From Acidobacteriota bacterium (GTDB taxonomy: Bacteria > Pseudomonadota > Alphaproteobacteria > Caulobacterales > Hyphomonadaceae), in NCBI GenBank assembly GCA_016712445.1, contig JADJRB010000001.1, forward strand, positions 62,001 to 126,000: DNA of 64,000 nt, given 5' to 3'. The stretch's first letter is position 1. Every line of letters begins with the position of its first letter. Below the pieces are notes generated by a model that worked only from the letters and a program-made list of their open reading frames with translations, did no database searches and was not told the DNA's origin. The translations under genes and the position numbers were made by a program. Of the stretch, positions 1 to 8,720 are shown one piece after another.

Positions 1-2
1 CG

Positions 3-3000
3 CCGACCCGGTCAGGGGTGTTTTATGTCAACGCGCACGGCTGGATCGATGCCGGCGGGGCGACGTCGACGGGAACCTACACGCTGACGGCAATCCAGGC
101 GCCGCCGCTGCCGACTTATACGGTTGCCGAGATTGCCAACTACCTCGTTACGCAAGGCTCGTCGGCCGGGCGCCACTGGAACCAGACCACAATCACCTAC
201 AACATCCAGGCGCTGACAGCTGCTCAACAAACCCTTGCGGAGCGCGCGCTGGCGATGTGGTCGGCCGTAACGCCGCTCACCTTCACGCGCGTCACCAGCG
301 GCGGCAACATCACATTCACGAACGTCGACCCCGATCCGGATCCGGCCGATCCGACGGCAGCTGCGGCGTATGCGCAGAATACGTTCACGGGCAACTTCAT
401 CACCGCCAGCACGGTCGTCATCACGAGCAACTGGCAGAGCGGCGACACCGCCTTCGACAGCTACACCCAGCAGACCTATATCCACGAGATCGGGCACGCG
501 CTCGGCCTCGGCCATGCGGGGCCATACAACGGCACAGCCGACTGGGGCACCGACAACATCTACACGAACGACAACTGGGCCCAGACGGTCATGTCGTATT
601 TTGACCAGCAGGAATCCGGCCACGGCAGCTACCGCTTCGTGCTCGGTCTTCAGCAGGCGGACATTGTCGCGGCCCAGACGCTCTACGGTGCGCGCCCCGG
701 CGGCACGAACGCAGGCAACACGACGTTCGGTTTCAATTCGACGGCGCCCGGCACCAATATCGACTGGTCGCAATTTGTGCTCGTCCAGGCGGAAGGCACG
801 TATCGCCGGCCGCCTTCGATGACAATCTATGACACCGCGGGGGTCGACACGATCAACCTCTCCGGCTTCTCGCAGCCCCAGATCCTTGACCTGCGCCCCG
901 GCACATTCTCAAGCCTTGGGGATCGCCCGATTGCTGGCCAGGTCAATTATTCAAACGTCATCTCGATCGCCGCAGGGACGATCATCGAGAACGCGGTCGG
1001 CGGTGCGGGCGGAGACACGATTACAGGCAATGACGCCAACAACACGATCACGCTTGGCGGCGGCGCGGACACGTTCGTCTATCTGACGAACGGCGGCGCC
1101 GACACCATCACTGATTTTTCGGTCGCGGTTGATCGCATCGATCTGACGGCGTTCTCTTCAGCTGCCGCACTGGCGGCGTTCAATGGCCGGACAGCTTCCG
1201 CCGGCGGCACGCTTCTGACCTTCGCGGCCGGGCAGACCATCCTGCTTCAGGGCGTCTCCACCGGGCAGCTGACACAGGCGAACCTGATCCTTTCCGGCAG
1301 CCCGCCTCCGCCTCCGCCTCCGCCTCCGCCGGGAACGCTGACTGGTACTCCGAATGCTGACTATCTCGTGGGCACCGCAAGCAATGACCAGATCTTCGGA
1401 CTCGGAGGTTCGGACACTCTAGTAGGCCTTCAGGGTAACGATGTGCTGGATGGGGGCGACGGCGATGATGTTCTCATCGGCGGCGAAGGTGCGGATCAAA
1501 TGATCGGGGGCACCGGCTTTGACATTGTAAGCTATTTTTATGCGACCACTGGTGTGAATTTCAACGTACTGACCGGGGGAACCAGCGGAGAAGCAGCTGG
1601 AGACAGCTACTCCGGCATTGAAATGTTCTACGGATCTCAGTTTGGCGACACCATACAGGGATCTGACGGAAACGATCAGATTGCAGGGTTTGCAGGCAAT
1701 GATTTCATTTCGACCGGCATTTCTGACGATGTGATTATTGGTGGAGAAGGCGCCGACACTCTGGATGGCGGTGAGGGCTTCGACATCGCAAGCTATTTTT
1801 ATGCTCAAGCCGGCGTTACCTTCAACGTTGTGACCGGCGGCACCGGCGGGGAAGCCTCCGGTGATGTATTTATCAGTATAGAGATGTTCTATGGTTCAAA
1901 TTTCAATGACGAGATGGTGGGCGATAGCGCCGGCGATTTCCTGATAGGATTTGGCGGCGATGACAGACTGTTCGGGAATGGCGGCAACGATCAATTGATC
2001 GGAGGCGCTGGCGCCGACTTGCTCGATGGCGGTTCTGGATATGACATCGTGAGTTATTACACATCGCCGACCGGAGTAAACTTCAGTGTAACGACTGGCG
2101 GAACCGCCGGCGACGCTCTGGGCGATACCTATGTCAGCATTGAGATGTTCTACGGTAGCCCCTTCTCCGACATCATGACGGGTGGAGTTTCTCCAGACTT
2201 TCTTGTCGGCTTTGAAGGCAATGATACCCTCAACGGTGGCAGCGGCGACGACACGATGGTTGGGGGCGCCGGCGCTGACTTCTTTGACGGAGGCGAGGGC
2301 TTCGACACGGTGAGCTACTATTACGCGGGGGCCGGTGTGACGTTCAATGTTGCTGTGAGCGGCACAGGCGGAGAGGCGGCGGGAGACACTTACGTAAACA
2401 ACGAAATGTTCTACGGGTCGTTCTTTGCCGATAGCATGACAGGTAGTGACGCAAATGAATGGCTCGTCGGCTTTGACGGAAACGATACGTTAAATGGTGG
2501 AGGCGGCAACGATACGCTCATCGGCGGCAATGGCGCGGACACGCTTATTGGCGGATCCGGTTATGACGTTGCAAGTTACTACTACGCGCTTTCAGGCGTC
2601 AGCGTGAACCTTCAGACTGGAGGAACCGGTGGAGACGCGACGGGAGATACATATTTTCAAATTGAGCAGGTCTATGGTTCGAATTTTGGCGATACGCTGA
2701 TTGGCTCCAACAGCAACGATAGCCTTGCCGGCTTCGACGGCAACGACACAATCGATGGTGGACTCGGCAGTGATCAACTTATTGGGGGGGGCGGTGCCGA
2801 TCTGTTCGTAGTGCGGCAATACAACAATGTGGATCAGGACGTTATCGTCGACTTCGCACATGGTTCCGACAAGGTCAGGTTGGTAGGGTCGGGCTTTGCC
2901 AGCGTCGCAAACGTGCTTGCGGCAATTTCACAATCGGGCGGCAATGCAGTGCTCACATTTGCTTCCGGCGCTTCAGTCGTCTTTTACCAACGTCAGGCTT

Positions 3001-3275
3001 CGAGTTTTACTGCTCAGGACTTTGAACTTGTGTCAGCGATGGAGCCTAGCAACGGCGATCATAGTCTGGCCGATACGACTTCGGATTCGTTCGATTTTTC
3101 GTCTTTGCCTACACATTCCGAGACAATTGAATTTGGATGGGGAGAAGCGCCGGACGTTCAAATCCACAATCCCGGATCGGAATCCTTTGTAGCAGTCTTC
3201 GTCGATTTACCATTCGGCGACACCTTTGATTTCCACGACAATCAAAATAGCCACTTTGACTGGAACGCCGGTTGA
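3..3275 (+). CDS. RTX serralysin-family (M10) metalloprotease, N-terminus cut by window edge
   Basis: A secreted zinc endopeptidase probably exported by a type I system. The frame is open to the left edge, so the start lies outside; the first visible residues look like the end of a pre-peptidase C-terminal (PPC-like) domain. Counting from the GTG at 18, the zinc site HEIGHALGLGH is at residues 156-166 and the Met-turn MSYF at about 192. A first RTX block is followed by a ten-proline linker (1302-1331). Then come many GGxGxD calcium-binding nonapeptides arranged in five 87-residue modules, and an acidic tail with no RTX motifs. A prtD/prtE-like ABC/adaptor pair lies 10 kb downstream and is a plausible exporter. 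GC falls visibly from about 1400 to the stop, suggesting the repeat region has a different history from the catalytic domain. Family assignment is firm; the substrate is unknown. Confidence 0.93.
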   Translation, partial: PTRSGVFYVNAHGWIDAGGATSTGTYTLTAIQAPPLPTYTVAEIANYLVTQGSSAGRHWNQTTITYNIQALTAAQQTLAERALAMWSAVTPLTFTRVTSGGNITFTNVDPDPDPADPTAAAAYAQNTFTGNFITASTVVITSNWQSGDTAFDSYTQQTYIHEIGHALGLGHAGPYNGTADWGTDNIYTNDNWAQTVMSYFDQQESGHGSYRFVLGLQQADIVAAQTLYGARPGGTNAGNTTFGFNSTAPGTNIDWSQFVLVQAEGTYRRPPSMTIYDTAGVDTINLSGFSQPQILDLRPGTFSSLGDRPIAGQVNYSNVISIAAGTIIENAVGGAGGDTITGNDANNTITLGGGADTFVYLTNGGADTITDFSVAVDRIDLTAFSSAAALAAFNGRTASAGGTLLTFAAGQTILLQGVSTGQLTQANLILSGSPPPPPPPPPPGTLTGTPNADYLVGTASNDQIFGLGGSDTLVGLQGNDVLDGGDGDDVLIGGEGADQMIGGTGFDIVSYFYATTGVNFNVLTGGTSGEAAGDSYSGIEMFYGSQFGDTIQGSDGNDQIAGFAGNDFISTGISDDVIIGGEGADTLDGGEGFDIASYFYAQAGVTFNVVTGGTGGEASGDVFISIEMFYGSNFNDEMVGDSAGDFLIGFGGDDRLFGNGGNDQLIGGAGADLLDGGSGYDIVSYYTSPTGVNFSVTTGGTAGDALGDTYVSIEMFYGSPFSDIMTGGVSPDFLVGFEGNDTLNGGSGDDTMVGGAGADFFDGGEGFDTVSYYYAGAGVTFNVAVSGTGGEAAGDTYVNNEMFYGSFFADSMTGSDANEWLVGFDGNDTLNGGGGNDTLIGGNGADTLIGGSGYDVASYYYALSGVSVNLQTGGTGGDATGDTYFQIEQVYGSNFGDTLIGSNSNDSLAGFDGNDTIDGGLGSDQLIGGGGADLFVVRQYNNVDQDVIVDFAHGSDKVRLVGSGFASVANVLAAISQSGGNAVLTFASGASVVFYQRQASSFTAQDFELVSAMEPSNGDHSLADTTSDSFDFSSLPTHSETIEFGWGEAPDVQIHNPGSESFVAVFVDLPFGDTFDFHDNQNSHFDWNAG
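1302..1331 (+). repeat. CCGCCT microsatellite encoding a ten-proline linker
   Basis: Alternating CCG and CCT codons form a short hexanucleotide tandem repeat inside the metalloprotease gene and encode ten consecutive prolines between the first RTX block and the modular RTX region. Copy-number change by slippage would keep the frame and change only linker length. Confidence 0.85.
1530..2800 (+). repeat. Five tandem 261-bp (87-aa) RTX modules
   Basis: The equivalent serine codon that opens the S-Y-x-x-(A/S) motif is found at 1530, 1791, 2052, 2313 and 2574, exactly 261 bp apart each time. Each unit encodes a SY-Y-A segment, a GVxFNVxTGGT-like beta strand, a GDxY..IEMFYGS segment, and then RTX nonapeptides. 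The nucleotide sequences have diverged while the length is fixed, so these are old in-frame duplications without indels. The fifth copy decays near 2800. Confidence 0.9.
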
Positions 3276-3291
3276 AGCAGCTTCTACAATC

Positions 3292-4215
3292 CTAGCTAAA
3301 CTCGACCCGCTCCTGCGAGAAGTAGAAGAGCGACCTCGTCTCGTCGTCCAGTTCGCCGGAGGTATGGGCCAGCAGGGCCCGCATGGCGTTCTTCCGGTCT
3401 TGCAGGGCGTGGGCGAAGTCCATCTCGATCAGTTCATCCACCCCCGTCCGCTTCATCGTATCCCGCACGTTCATGTAGAGCGGCAGCGACCCGCCGAGGA
3501 ACATCGACTCGTATGCGATCTTGCTGGCGATCTTGTCGTGGATGTCGGTGTAGCGGAACTGGCGTTCCATCTTGGCCCGCGACTTCACGATGAAATCGAT
3601 CTCGTGGCGATGGTTGGGGTGGCGCAGGTAGAAGTTCTTGAGCGACGACATCTCGTTCTCGATGCCGGCCACGATCTCCTCGCTCAGGTCCTGGTGGATC
3701 ACGATGATGTCGATATCCGAGCCTTTGATCATCTCGCCGATCCCGGCATGTTCGCGCGGCTCGTTGTGGGCGAGGAAATAGGCAAGGTCGCCGGCAATGA
3801 AGGCGCACAGGTTGGCGCGCACCTCACGCGGCATCTGGACCAGCAGGTTGCTCATCACGTCCTGCGCGACGGCGATCTTCTGCTTGCTGATCTCGCGGTG
3901 CGTATTCGACAACGTCCCTTGCCGCTCGATCATCAGCTCACGCTGGTCCGACAAGCCGAACAGCGTGAACGACAGGAAGTCGCGCAGGATGGACGGGCTG
4001 AGGCGCACCTGGTCGCCGCGCGTGATATCGAAGCGCAGGTAATAGCTGGCGAAGTGCGACAGGTGCAGCTCACGGCTCTTGTAGCAGGCCTGCCAGAGCG
4101 CAAGGCTCGGCACGTCCGGCAGGTCCAGCGCGAGCTCCTTGCCGATGCGCGGCCCCTTCTCCTGCAGCGTCTGGATGACGCGCGCCTCGATCTCCCCGAT
4201 GCCTGCAACAACCAT
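3292..4215 (-). CDS. Putative nucleotidyltransferase-fold protein (307 aa)
   Basis: I do not recognise a named family. The central region carries GSDIDIIVI followed about 40 residues later by HEIDFIV. That is the G-S-x-D-x-D ... D pattern of the polymerase-beta-like nucleotidyltransferase fold. The rest is mostly helical, with an N-terminal stretch rich in aromatic and charged residues. It lies 4 bp downstream of rfbD on the same strand and is probably co-transcribed with the rhamnose genes, though a role in sugar metabolism is only an inference. It ends 16 bp from the convergent metalloprotease gene. Activity and substrate are unknown. Confidence 0.75.
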   Translation of the reverse strand: MVVAGIGEIEARVIQTLQEKGPRIGKELALDLPDVPSLALWQACYKSRELHLSHFASYYLRFDITRGDQVRLSPSILRDFLSFTLFGLSDQRELMIERQGTLSNTHREISKQKIAVAQDVMSNLLVQMPREVRANLCAFIAGDLAYFLAHNEPREHAGIGEMIKGSDIDIIVIHQDLSEEIVAGIENEMSSLKNFYLRHPNHRHEIDFIVKSRAKMERQFRYTDIHDKIASKIAYESMFLGGSLPLYMNVRDTMKRTGVDELIEMDFAHALQDRKNAMRALLAHTSGELDDETRSLFYFSQERVEFS

Positions 4216-4219
4216 CGCC

Positions 4220-5122
4220 CTATCCCCCTGATTTCACCGCAGCCGCCGCCGCAAGCTCCGGCACCAGAACCCGCACGCTCCGGGCCAGCCCCACCTTCCA
4301 GTCCGGCGTGCGGATACCGAAGGTGCGGAAGGCCTTCGTCGAGGCCAGCCGCGCATTCAGCGGCCGCTTTGCCGGTGTCGGATACTCCGCCGTCGGAATG
4401 CCGACGACCTGCGCTGACGGCCCACCCACCGCGCGGCTGGCGGCGAAGATCGCGTCTGCCATGCTTGCCCGGTCAGTCTCGTCACTGCCAGCCAGATGAT
4501 ACGTGCCCCACCCGGCAAAACCCGGCTTCACCGCGGCATCCGCCATCGTCAGCAGGCCTGCCGCGAGATCCGGGCAATAGGTCGGATAGCCCACCTGGTC
4601 ATCGACCACGGTAACCTCGTCGCGCGTCATCGCGAGCGTCAGCATGGTGCGCACAAAACTGCCCGCATATTCCGAGAACACCCAGGACACGCGCACGACC
4701 AGGTGCTGCGGGCAGGCCTCCGCCACCTCCTGCTCGCCTCCCAGTTTCGATTGTCCGTACACGCCAAGCGGCGCAGGCAGGTCATCCGGCTCGTAAGGGC
4801 CGTCCTTGGCGCCGTCGAACACACAGTCCGTTGACACATGGATCAGCACAATGCCCCGCGCCGCGCACAGCATCGCCAGCGCCGCCGGCCCGTCGCGGTT
4901 GACCGAAAACGCCGTCGCCGCGTCGCTCTCCGCCTTGTCGACGAACGTGTAGGCGGCCGCATTGATGACGACGCTCGGCTTTGCCGAATCCAGCGCCCGC
5001 CCGAGCGAACTGAGTTCGGTGAAGTCGACCTCCGGGCGGCCCATGCACACGAGGTCCTTGCGACCCGCCGCGGCGAGGCTCTGCGCGAGCTGTCCCTGCT
5101 TGCCGATCACGAGGATCGTCAT
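4220..5122 (-). CDS. rfbD: dTDP-4-dehydrorhamnose reductase
   Basis: Last step of dTDP-L-rhamnose synthesis: NAD(P)H-dependent reduction of dTDP-4-keto-L-rhamnose in the cytoplasm. The protein starts MTILVIGKQGQLAQSL, an extended-SDR Rossmann motif. It has the family's VINAAAYTFVDKAE segment, the HVSTDCVFDG segment with its active-site Thr/Asp region, and YGQSKLGGE, which supplies the catalytic Tyr and Lys. Length (300 aa) is typical. Its start overlaps the rfbC stop by 4 bp (ATGA), so the two are translationally coupled. rfbA and rfbB are not in the window. Confidence 0.95.
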   Translation of the reverse strand: MTILVIGKQGQLAQSLAAAGRKDLVCMGRPEVDFTELSSLGRALDSAKPSVVINAAAYTFVDKAESDAATAFSVNRDGPAALAMLCAARGIVLIHVSTDCVFDGAKDGPYEPDDLPAPLGVYGQSKLGGEQEVAEACPQHLVVRVSWVFSEYAGSFVRTMLTLAMTRDEVTVVDDQVGYPTYCPDLAAGLLTMADAAVKPGFAGWGTYHLAGSDETDRASMADAIFAASRAVGGPSAQVVGIPTAEYPTPAKRPLNARLASTKAFRTFGIRTPDWKVGLARSVRVLVPELAAAAAVKSGG

Positions 5123-5700
5123 GCGCCGGCCCCCGAAAAGGCAAAGTGCGCGGGCGCATCCGCGAGGCGCGGATGCTTCCGGTCCCGCTCCGACAAGGTC
5201 AGCCGGCCGGGCGCAAAAGGCCAGCGTATACCGAGCGCCGGGTCATCGGCCGCAATCCCGAAATCGCTCTGCGGCGCATAGGGGCTCGTCACCTTGTAGA
5301 TCACCTCGGTGCCCGGCTCGAGCGTGCAGAACCCGTGCGCGAAACCTTCCGGCACGAAGACCTGCAAGCCGTTCGTCTCGTCCAGTTCGAACGCCGTGTG
5401 CCGCCCGAAATTCGGCGAGCCGGCGCGAATGTCGACGATCACATCCAGCAGCCGCCCACGGATGCAGCGCACCAGCTTCGCCTGCGCATGTGGCGGCGCC
5501 TGGTAGTGCAGCCCGCGCAGCGTGCCGGCCTCGGCCGAGCGCGAGTGATTGTCCTGGAAGAAATGCGCCGGAATGCCCGCCGCCCGGAACGCCGCTTCGC
5601 TATAGGTCTCGCTGAACCAGCCCCGCGCATCCCCATGCCGGACCGGCCGGACATGCAGGACTTCCGGCAGCACCGGATCGGGCGTGACGCTCAGGCTCAT
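5119..5700 (-). CDS. rfbC: dTDP-4-dehydrorhamnose 3,5-epimerase
   Basis: Epimerises dTDP-4-keto-6-deoxyglucose at C3 and C5 in the dTDP-rhamnose pathway. The 193-aa cupin protein has FFQDNHSRSAEAGTLRGLHYQ near residue 50, including the catalytic His of the RGLHYQ motif. RCIRGRLLDVIVDIR and FVPEGFAHGFCTL are also present, all hallmarks of RmlC. It precedes rfbD with a 4-bp overlap and follows glmS on the same strand with a 47-bp gap. The context points to surface polysaccharide precursor supply. Confidence 0.95.
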   Translation of the reverse strand: MSLSVTPDPVLPEVLHVRPVRHGDARGWFSETYSEAAFRAAGIPAHFFQDNHSRSAEAGTLRGLHYQAPPHAQAKLVRCIRGRLLDVIVDIRAGSPNFGRHTAFELDETNGLQVFVPEGFAHGFCTLEPGTEVIYKVTSPYAPQSDFGIAADDPALGIRWPFAPGRLTLSERDRKHPRLADAPAHFAFSGAGA

Positions 5701-5747
5701 GAGAGGCGCTATAGCACGCCCCTGCAGGCCCGCAACGCGCCCGCCGG

Positions 5748-7574
5748 TTACTCGACTGTAACCGACTTGGCGAGGTTGCGCGGCTGGTCCACGTCCGTGC
5801 CTTTGACGACCGCGACGTGATAGGCCAGCAGCTGCAGCGGAATGGCGGCGAGGATCGGCAGCGAGATGTCGTCCCCATCCGGCAGGCGGATCACATGGTC
5901 GGCGCGCTTGCCGGCCATCTTGATGCCCTTGTCGTCCGAAATCAGGATCACCTCGGCGCCGCGTGCGCGCACTTCCTCGACGTTCGATATCGTCTTCTCG
6001 AACAGCTCGTCATACGGCGCCACAACCACGACCGGCAGGCCCTTCTCGATCAGCGCGATCGGCCCGTGTTTGAGTTCGCCGGCCGCATAGCCCTCGGCGT
6101 GGATGTAGGACACTTCCTTCAGCTTCAGCGCGCCTTCGAGTGCGAGCGGATAATAGCGCCCGCGACCGAGGAACAGCACGTCCCGCTTGCCCGCGATCAG
6201 CTTGGCGATCTCCTTGATCTGCCCCTGCGATTCAATCGCCTCCGTCACCTTGCGCGGCAGCGCCAGCAGGCTTTTGACATAGTTGATCTCATCGCCCGGC
6301 AGCAGGTGGCCGCGCGCCTTGGCCGCCGACAGCGCCAGCACGGCCAGCACCGACAGCTGCGCCGTAAAGGCCTTGGTCGACGCAACACCAATCTCCGGCC
6401 CGGCATGCGTCGGCACGATGGCGCCGGCTTCGCGTGCAATCGAGCTTTCCGGCACGTTCACCACCGCAATCGCGGGTTTCCGGTTCTCGCGGCAGTAGCG
6501 TAGCGCCGCCAACGTATCGGCCGTCTCGCCGGATTGGCTGACGAACATCGAGAAGCCGCTCGTGGGCAGCACCGGTTTGCGATAGCGGAACTCGGACGCG
6601 ATATCCGGCTCGAACGCCAGCTTGGCGATCTGCTCGAACCAGTATTTCGCCGTGAAAGCAGCGTAGTAGGCCGTGCCGCACGCAATCGCCACGCCCCGGT
6701 CGGCCTCGGCAAAGATGCTCGCGGCCACCTGGTTCACGTCAATCGCCCGGGCCTGCTGGTCGATATAGGGAAGGATCGAGCGCGCCAGCGATTCCGGCTG
6801 TTCGTGGATTTCCTTCAGCATGAAATGGTCATACTCGCCGCGCTCGATCAGCGCGTCGTTCACAGCCGAGGTCACACGCGGCCGGTTCACCCGGTCGCCG
6901 CGCGCATTCCGGATGTCGAAACTGTTCTTCTTCAGGATGACCCAGTCACCCTCCTCAAGATAGGTCACATCCCGCGTCAGCGGCGCCAGCGCGATGGCGT
7001 CCGAGCCCAGATACATCTCGCCCTCGCCGTATCCCAGAACGAGCGGCGAGCCCTTGCGCGCGCCGATCACAAGCTCCGGCTTGTCGGCGAAGATCGCGGC
7101 AATCGCGAAGGCACCGGTGAATTCCTTGAGCGCCGCACCGAATGCGTCGACCTCGTCCATGCCGTCGCTGATATTCTGCGCGATCAGCTGGGCAATCACC
7201 TCGGTATCGGTCTCGGACTCAAAAGTCCGGCCCTTGGCTTCCAGTCCTTCGCGCAGCTCGCGGTAATTCTCGATGATGCCATTGTGGACGACCGCGACCC
7301 CGCCCGACATGTGCGGGTGGGCATTCGTCTCGTTGGGGGCGCCATGCGTCGCCCAGCGGGTATGCGCAATGCCAGTGAAGCCTTCCACGGGATCGTCATG
7401 CAGGCGGGCTTGCAGGAAATGGATCTTGCCCTTGGCCCGGCGCCGCTCGATGCCTTCGTCCCAGGCCACCGCGATGCCCGCGCTGTCATAGCCGCGATAT
7501 TCCAGCCGCTTCAGTCCATCCACCAGACGGGTTGCCACTTGCGCCTTGCCGGCAATTGCCACGATTCCGCACAT
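5748..7574 (-). CDS. glmS: Glutamine-fructose-6-phosphate aminotransferase (isomerizing)
   Basis: Makes glucosamine-6-phosphate from fructose-6-phosphate and glutamine, the entry step to UDP-GlcNAc, peptidoglycan and lipid A. I chose the ATG at 7574 rather than the upstream ATG at 7589: it gives MCGIVAIAG, placing the catalytic Cys directly after the initiator Met as this Ntn-hydrolase requires, and the usual length of 608 aa. The N-terminal glutaminase half includes the HTRWATHG motif. Two SIS isomerase domains follow (VSQSGETADT; LGRGRYYPLALEGALKLKE), and the C-terminus is KSVTVE. Confidence 0.97.
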   Translation of the reverse strand: MCGIVAIAGKAQVATRLVDGLKRLEYRGYDSAGIAVAWDEGIERRRAKGKIHFLQARLHDDPVEGFTGIAHTRWATHGAPNETNAHPHMSGGVAVVHNGIIENYRELREGLEAKGRTFESETDTEVIAQLIAQNISDGMDEVDAFGAALKEFTGAFAIAAIFADKPELVIGARKGSPLVLGYGEGEMYLGSDAIALAPLTRDVTYLEEGDWVILKKNSFDIRNARGDRVNRPRVTSAVNDALIERGEYDHFMLKEIHEQPESLARSILPYIDQQARAIDVNQVAASIFAEADRGVAIACGTAYYAAFTAKYWFEQIAKLAFEPDIASEFRYRKPVLPTSGFSMFVSQSGETADTLAALRYCRENRKPAIAVVNVPESSIAREAGAIVPTHAGPEIGVASTKAFTAQLSVLAVLALSAAKARGHLLPGDEINYVKSLLALPRKVTEAIESQGQIKEIAKLIAGKRDVLFLGRGRYYPLALEGALKLKEVSYIHAEGYAAGELKHGPIALIEKGLPVVVVAPYDELFEKTISNVEEVRARGAEVILISDDKGIKMAGKRADHVIRLPDGDDISLPILAAIPLQLLAYHVAVVKGTDVDQPRNLAKSVTVE

Positions 7575-7817
7575 GATCATCACTCCCACGCTTCGCCCGA
7601 TTGGCGAATGAGAGCCTCAATAGACCCCGCGAGTCTGGCTGCACAATGACGATTTATGTTGGTTTATGACATGTAATGTGGCCGTTTCGCGCCGCCCGTC
7701 CCGGCCAGTCTGGCTTTAGTTTTCCTCAATGCAAGCTGCGCAGCCGCACGGCTGGCTTTCCTAAACCGAAAAGGAGGGCTAACGGGACCGCAACGCCCAA
7801 TCCGCAGGATCCGTCCC
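7575..7817. other. Divergent intergenic region between glmS and cysD
   Basis: About 240 bp carrying the promoters of both operons. A purine-rich AAGGAGGG at 7771-7778 lies 40 bp ahead of the chosen cysD start, too far to be its ribosome binding site, and may mark a short leader or an alternative upstream start. I see no convincing riboswitch or further gene. Confidence 0.4.
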
Positions 7818-8720
7818 TTGTCCGCCCTTACCCACCTCGACCGGCTCGAAGCCGAAAGCATCCACATCCTGCGCGAGGTCGCCGCCGAGTGCGAAAAGCC
7901 CGTGATGCTCTATTCGATCGGCAAGGATTCCGCGGTCATGTTGCATCTCGCGCTGAAGGCCTTCTATCCCTCGCGCCCTCCCTTCCCGCTGCTGCACGTC
8001 GACACCGGCTGGAAGTTCCGCGAGATGATCGCCTTCCGCGACCGCAAGGCGAAGGAACTCGGCCTCGAACTGCTGGTCCATATGAACGAGGACGGCGTGC
8101 GCGAAGGCGTCGGCCCCTTCACCCACGGCTCGGCCTACCACACCGACGTGATGAAGACCGTGGCGCTGAAACAGGCGCTCGACAAATACGGCTTCGATGC
8201 CGCCTTCGGCGGCGCAAGGCGCGACGAGGAAAAATCCCGCGCCAAGGAGCGTATTATCTCGGTGCGCACCGCCGGCCACCGCTGGGACCCGAAGCGCCAG
8301 CGCCCGGAACTCTGGAACACCTACAACACCCGCCTGCACAAGGGCGAAAGCCTGCGCGCCTTCCCGCTGTCCAACTGGACCGAGCTCGACATCTGGCAAT
8401 ACATCCGCCGCGAGGGGATCGAGCTCGTGCCGCTCTACTTCGCCGCGCCCCGCCCCGTCGTCGACTGGAACGGCACGATGATCATGCTCGACGACGACCG
8501 CGTGCCCGCCGACATCGCCAAGAACGCCGTCACCAAATCCGTCCGCTTCCGGACATTGGGCTGCTACCCGCTGACCGGCGCGGTCGAAAGCAAGGCGACC
8601 ACGCTGGATGAAGTGATCCAGGAAATCCTGCTCACCACCACCTCCGAACGCCAGGGCCGCGCCATCGACAAGGACCAGGCCGCCTCCATGGAAAAGAAGA
8701 AGCAGGAGGGCTATTTCTGA
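7818..8720 (+). CDS. cysD: Sulfate adenylyltransferase small subunit
   Basis: With CysN it forms ATP sulfurylase, making adenosine 5'-phosphosulfate from sulfate and ATP. The 300-aa protein has the PP-loop motif YSIGKDSAVMLHLA near residue 33, HVDTGWKFREM, and GGARRDEEKSRAKERI, all diagnostic of CysD. The start is a TTG at 7818, with a weak CAGGAT about 9 bases upstream; no better in-frame start was found. The stop overlaps the cysNC start by one base (TGATG), indicating coupled translation. Confidence 0.95.
   Translation: MSALTHLDRLEAESIHILREVAAECEKPVMLYSIGKDSAVMLHLALKAFYPSRPPFPLLHVDTGWKFREMIAFRDRKAKELGLELLVHMNEDGVREGVGPFTHGSAYHTDVMKTVALKQALDKYGFDAAFGGARRDEEKSRAKERIISVRTAGHRWDPKRQRPELWNTYNTRLHKGESLRAFPLSNWTELDIWQYIRREGIELVPLYFAAPRPVVDWNGTMIMLDDDRVPADIAKNAVTKSVRFRTLGCYPLTGAVESKATTLDEVIQEILLTTTSERQGRAIDKDQAASMEKKKQEGYF

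Noticed and set aside
1302..1331. Phase-variable switch in the metalloprotease gene
   Set aside because: The repeat unit is six bases, so slippage cannot shift the frame.
7676..8611. Alternative plus-strand frame overlapping cysD (311 aa)
   Set aside because: Arg/Pro-rich out-of-frame reading; cysD is unambiguous.
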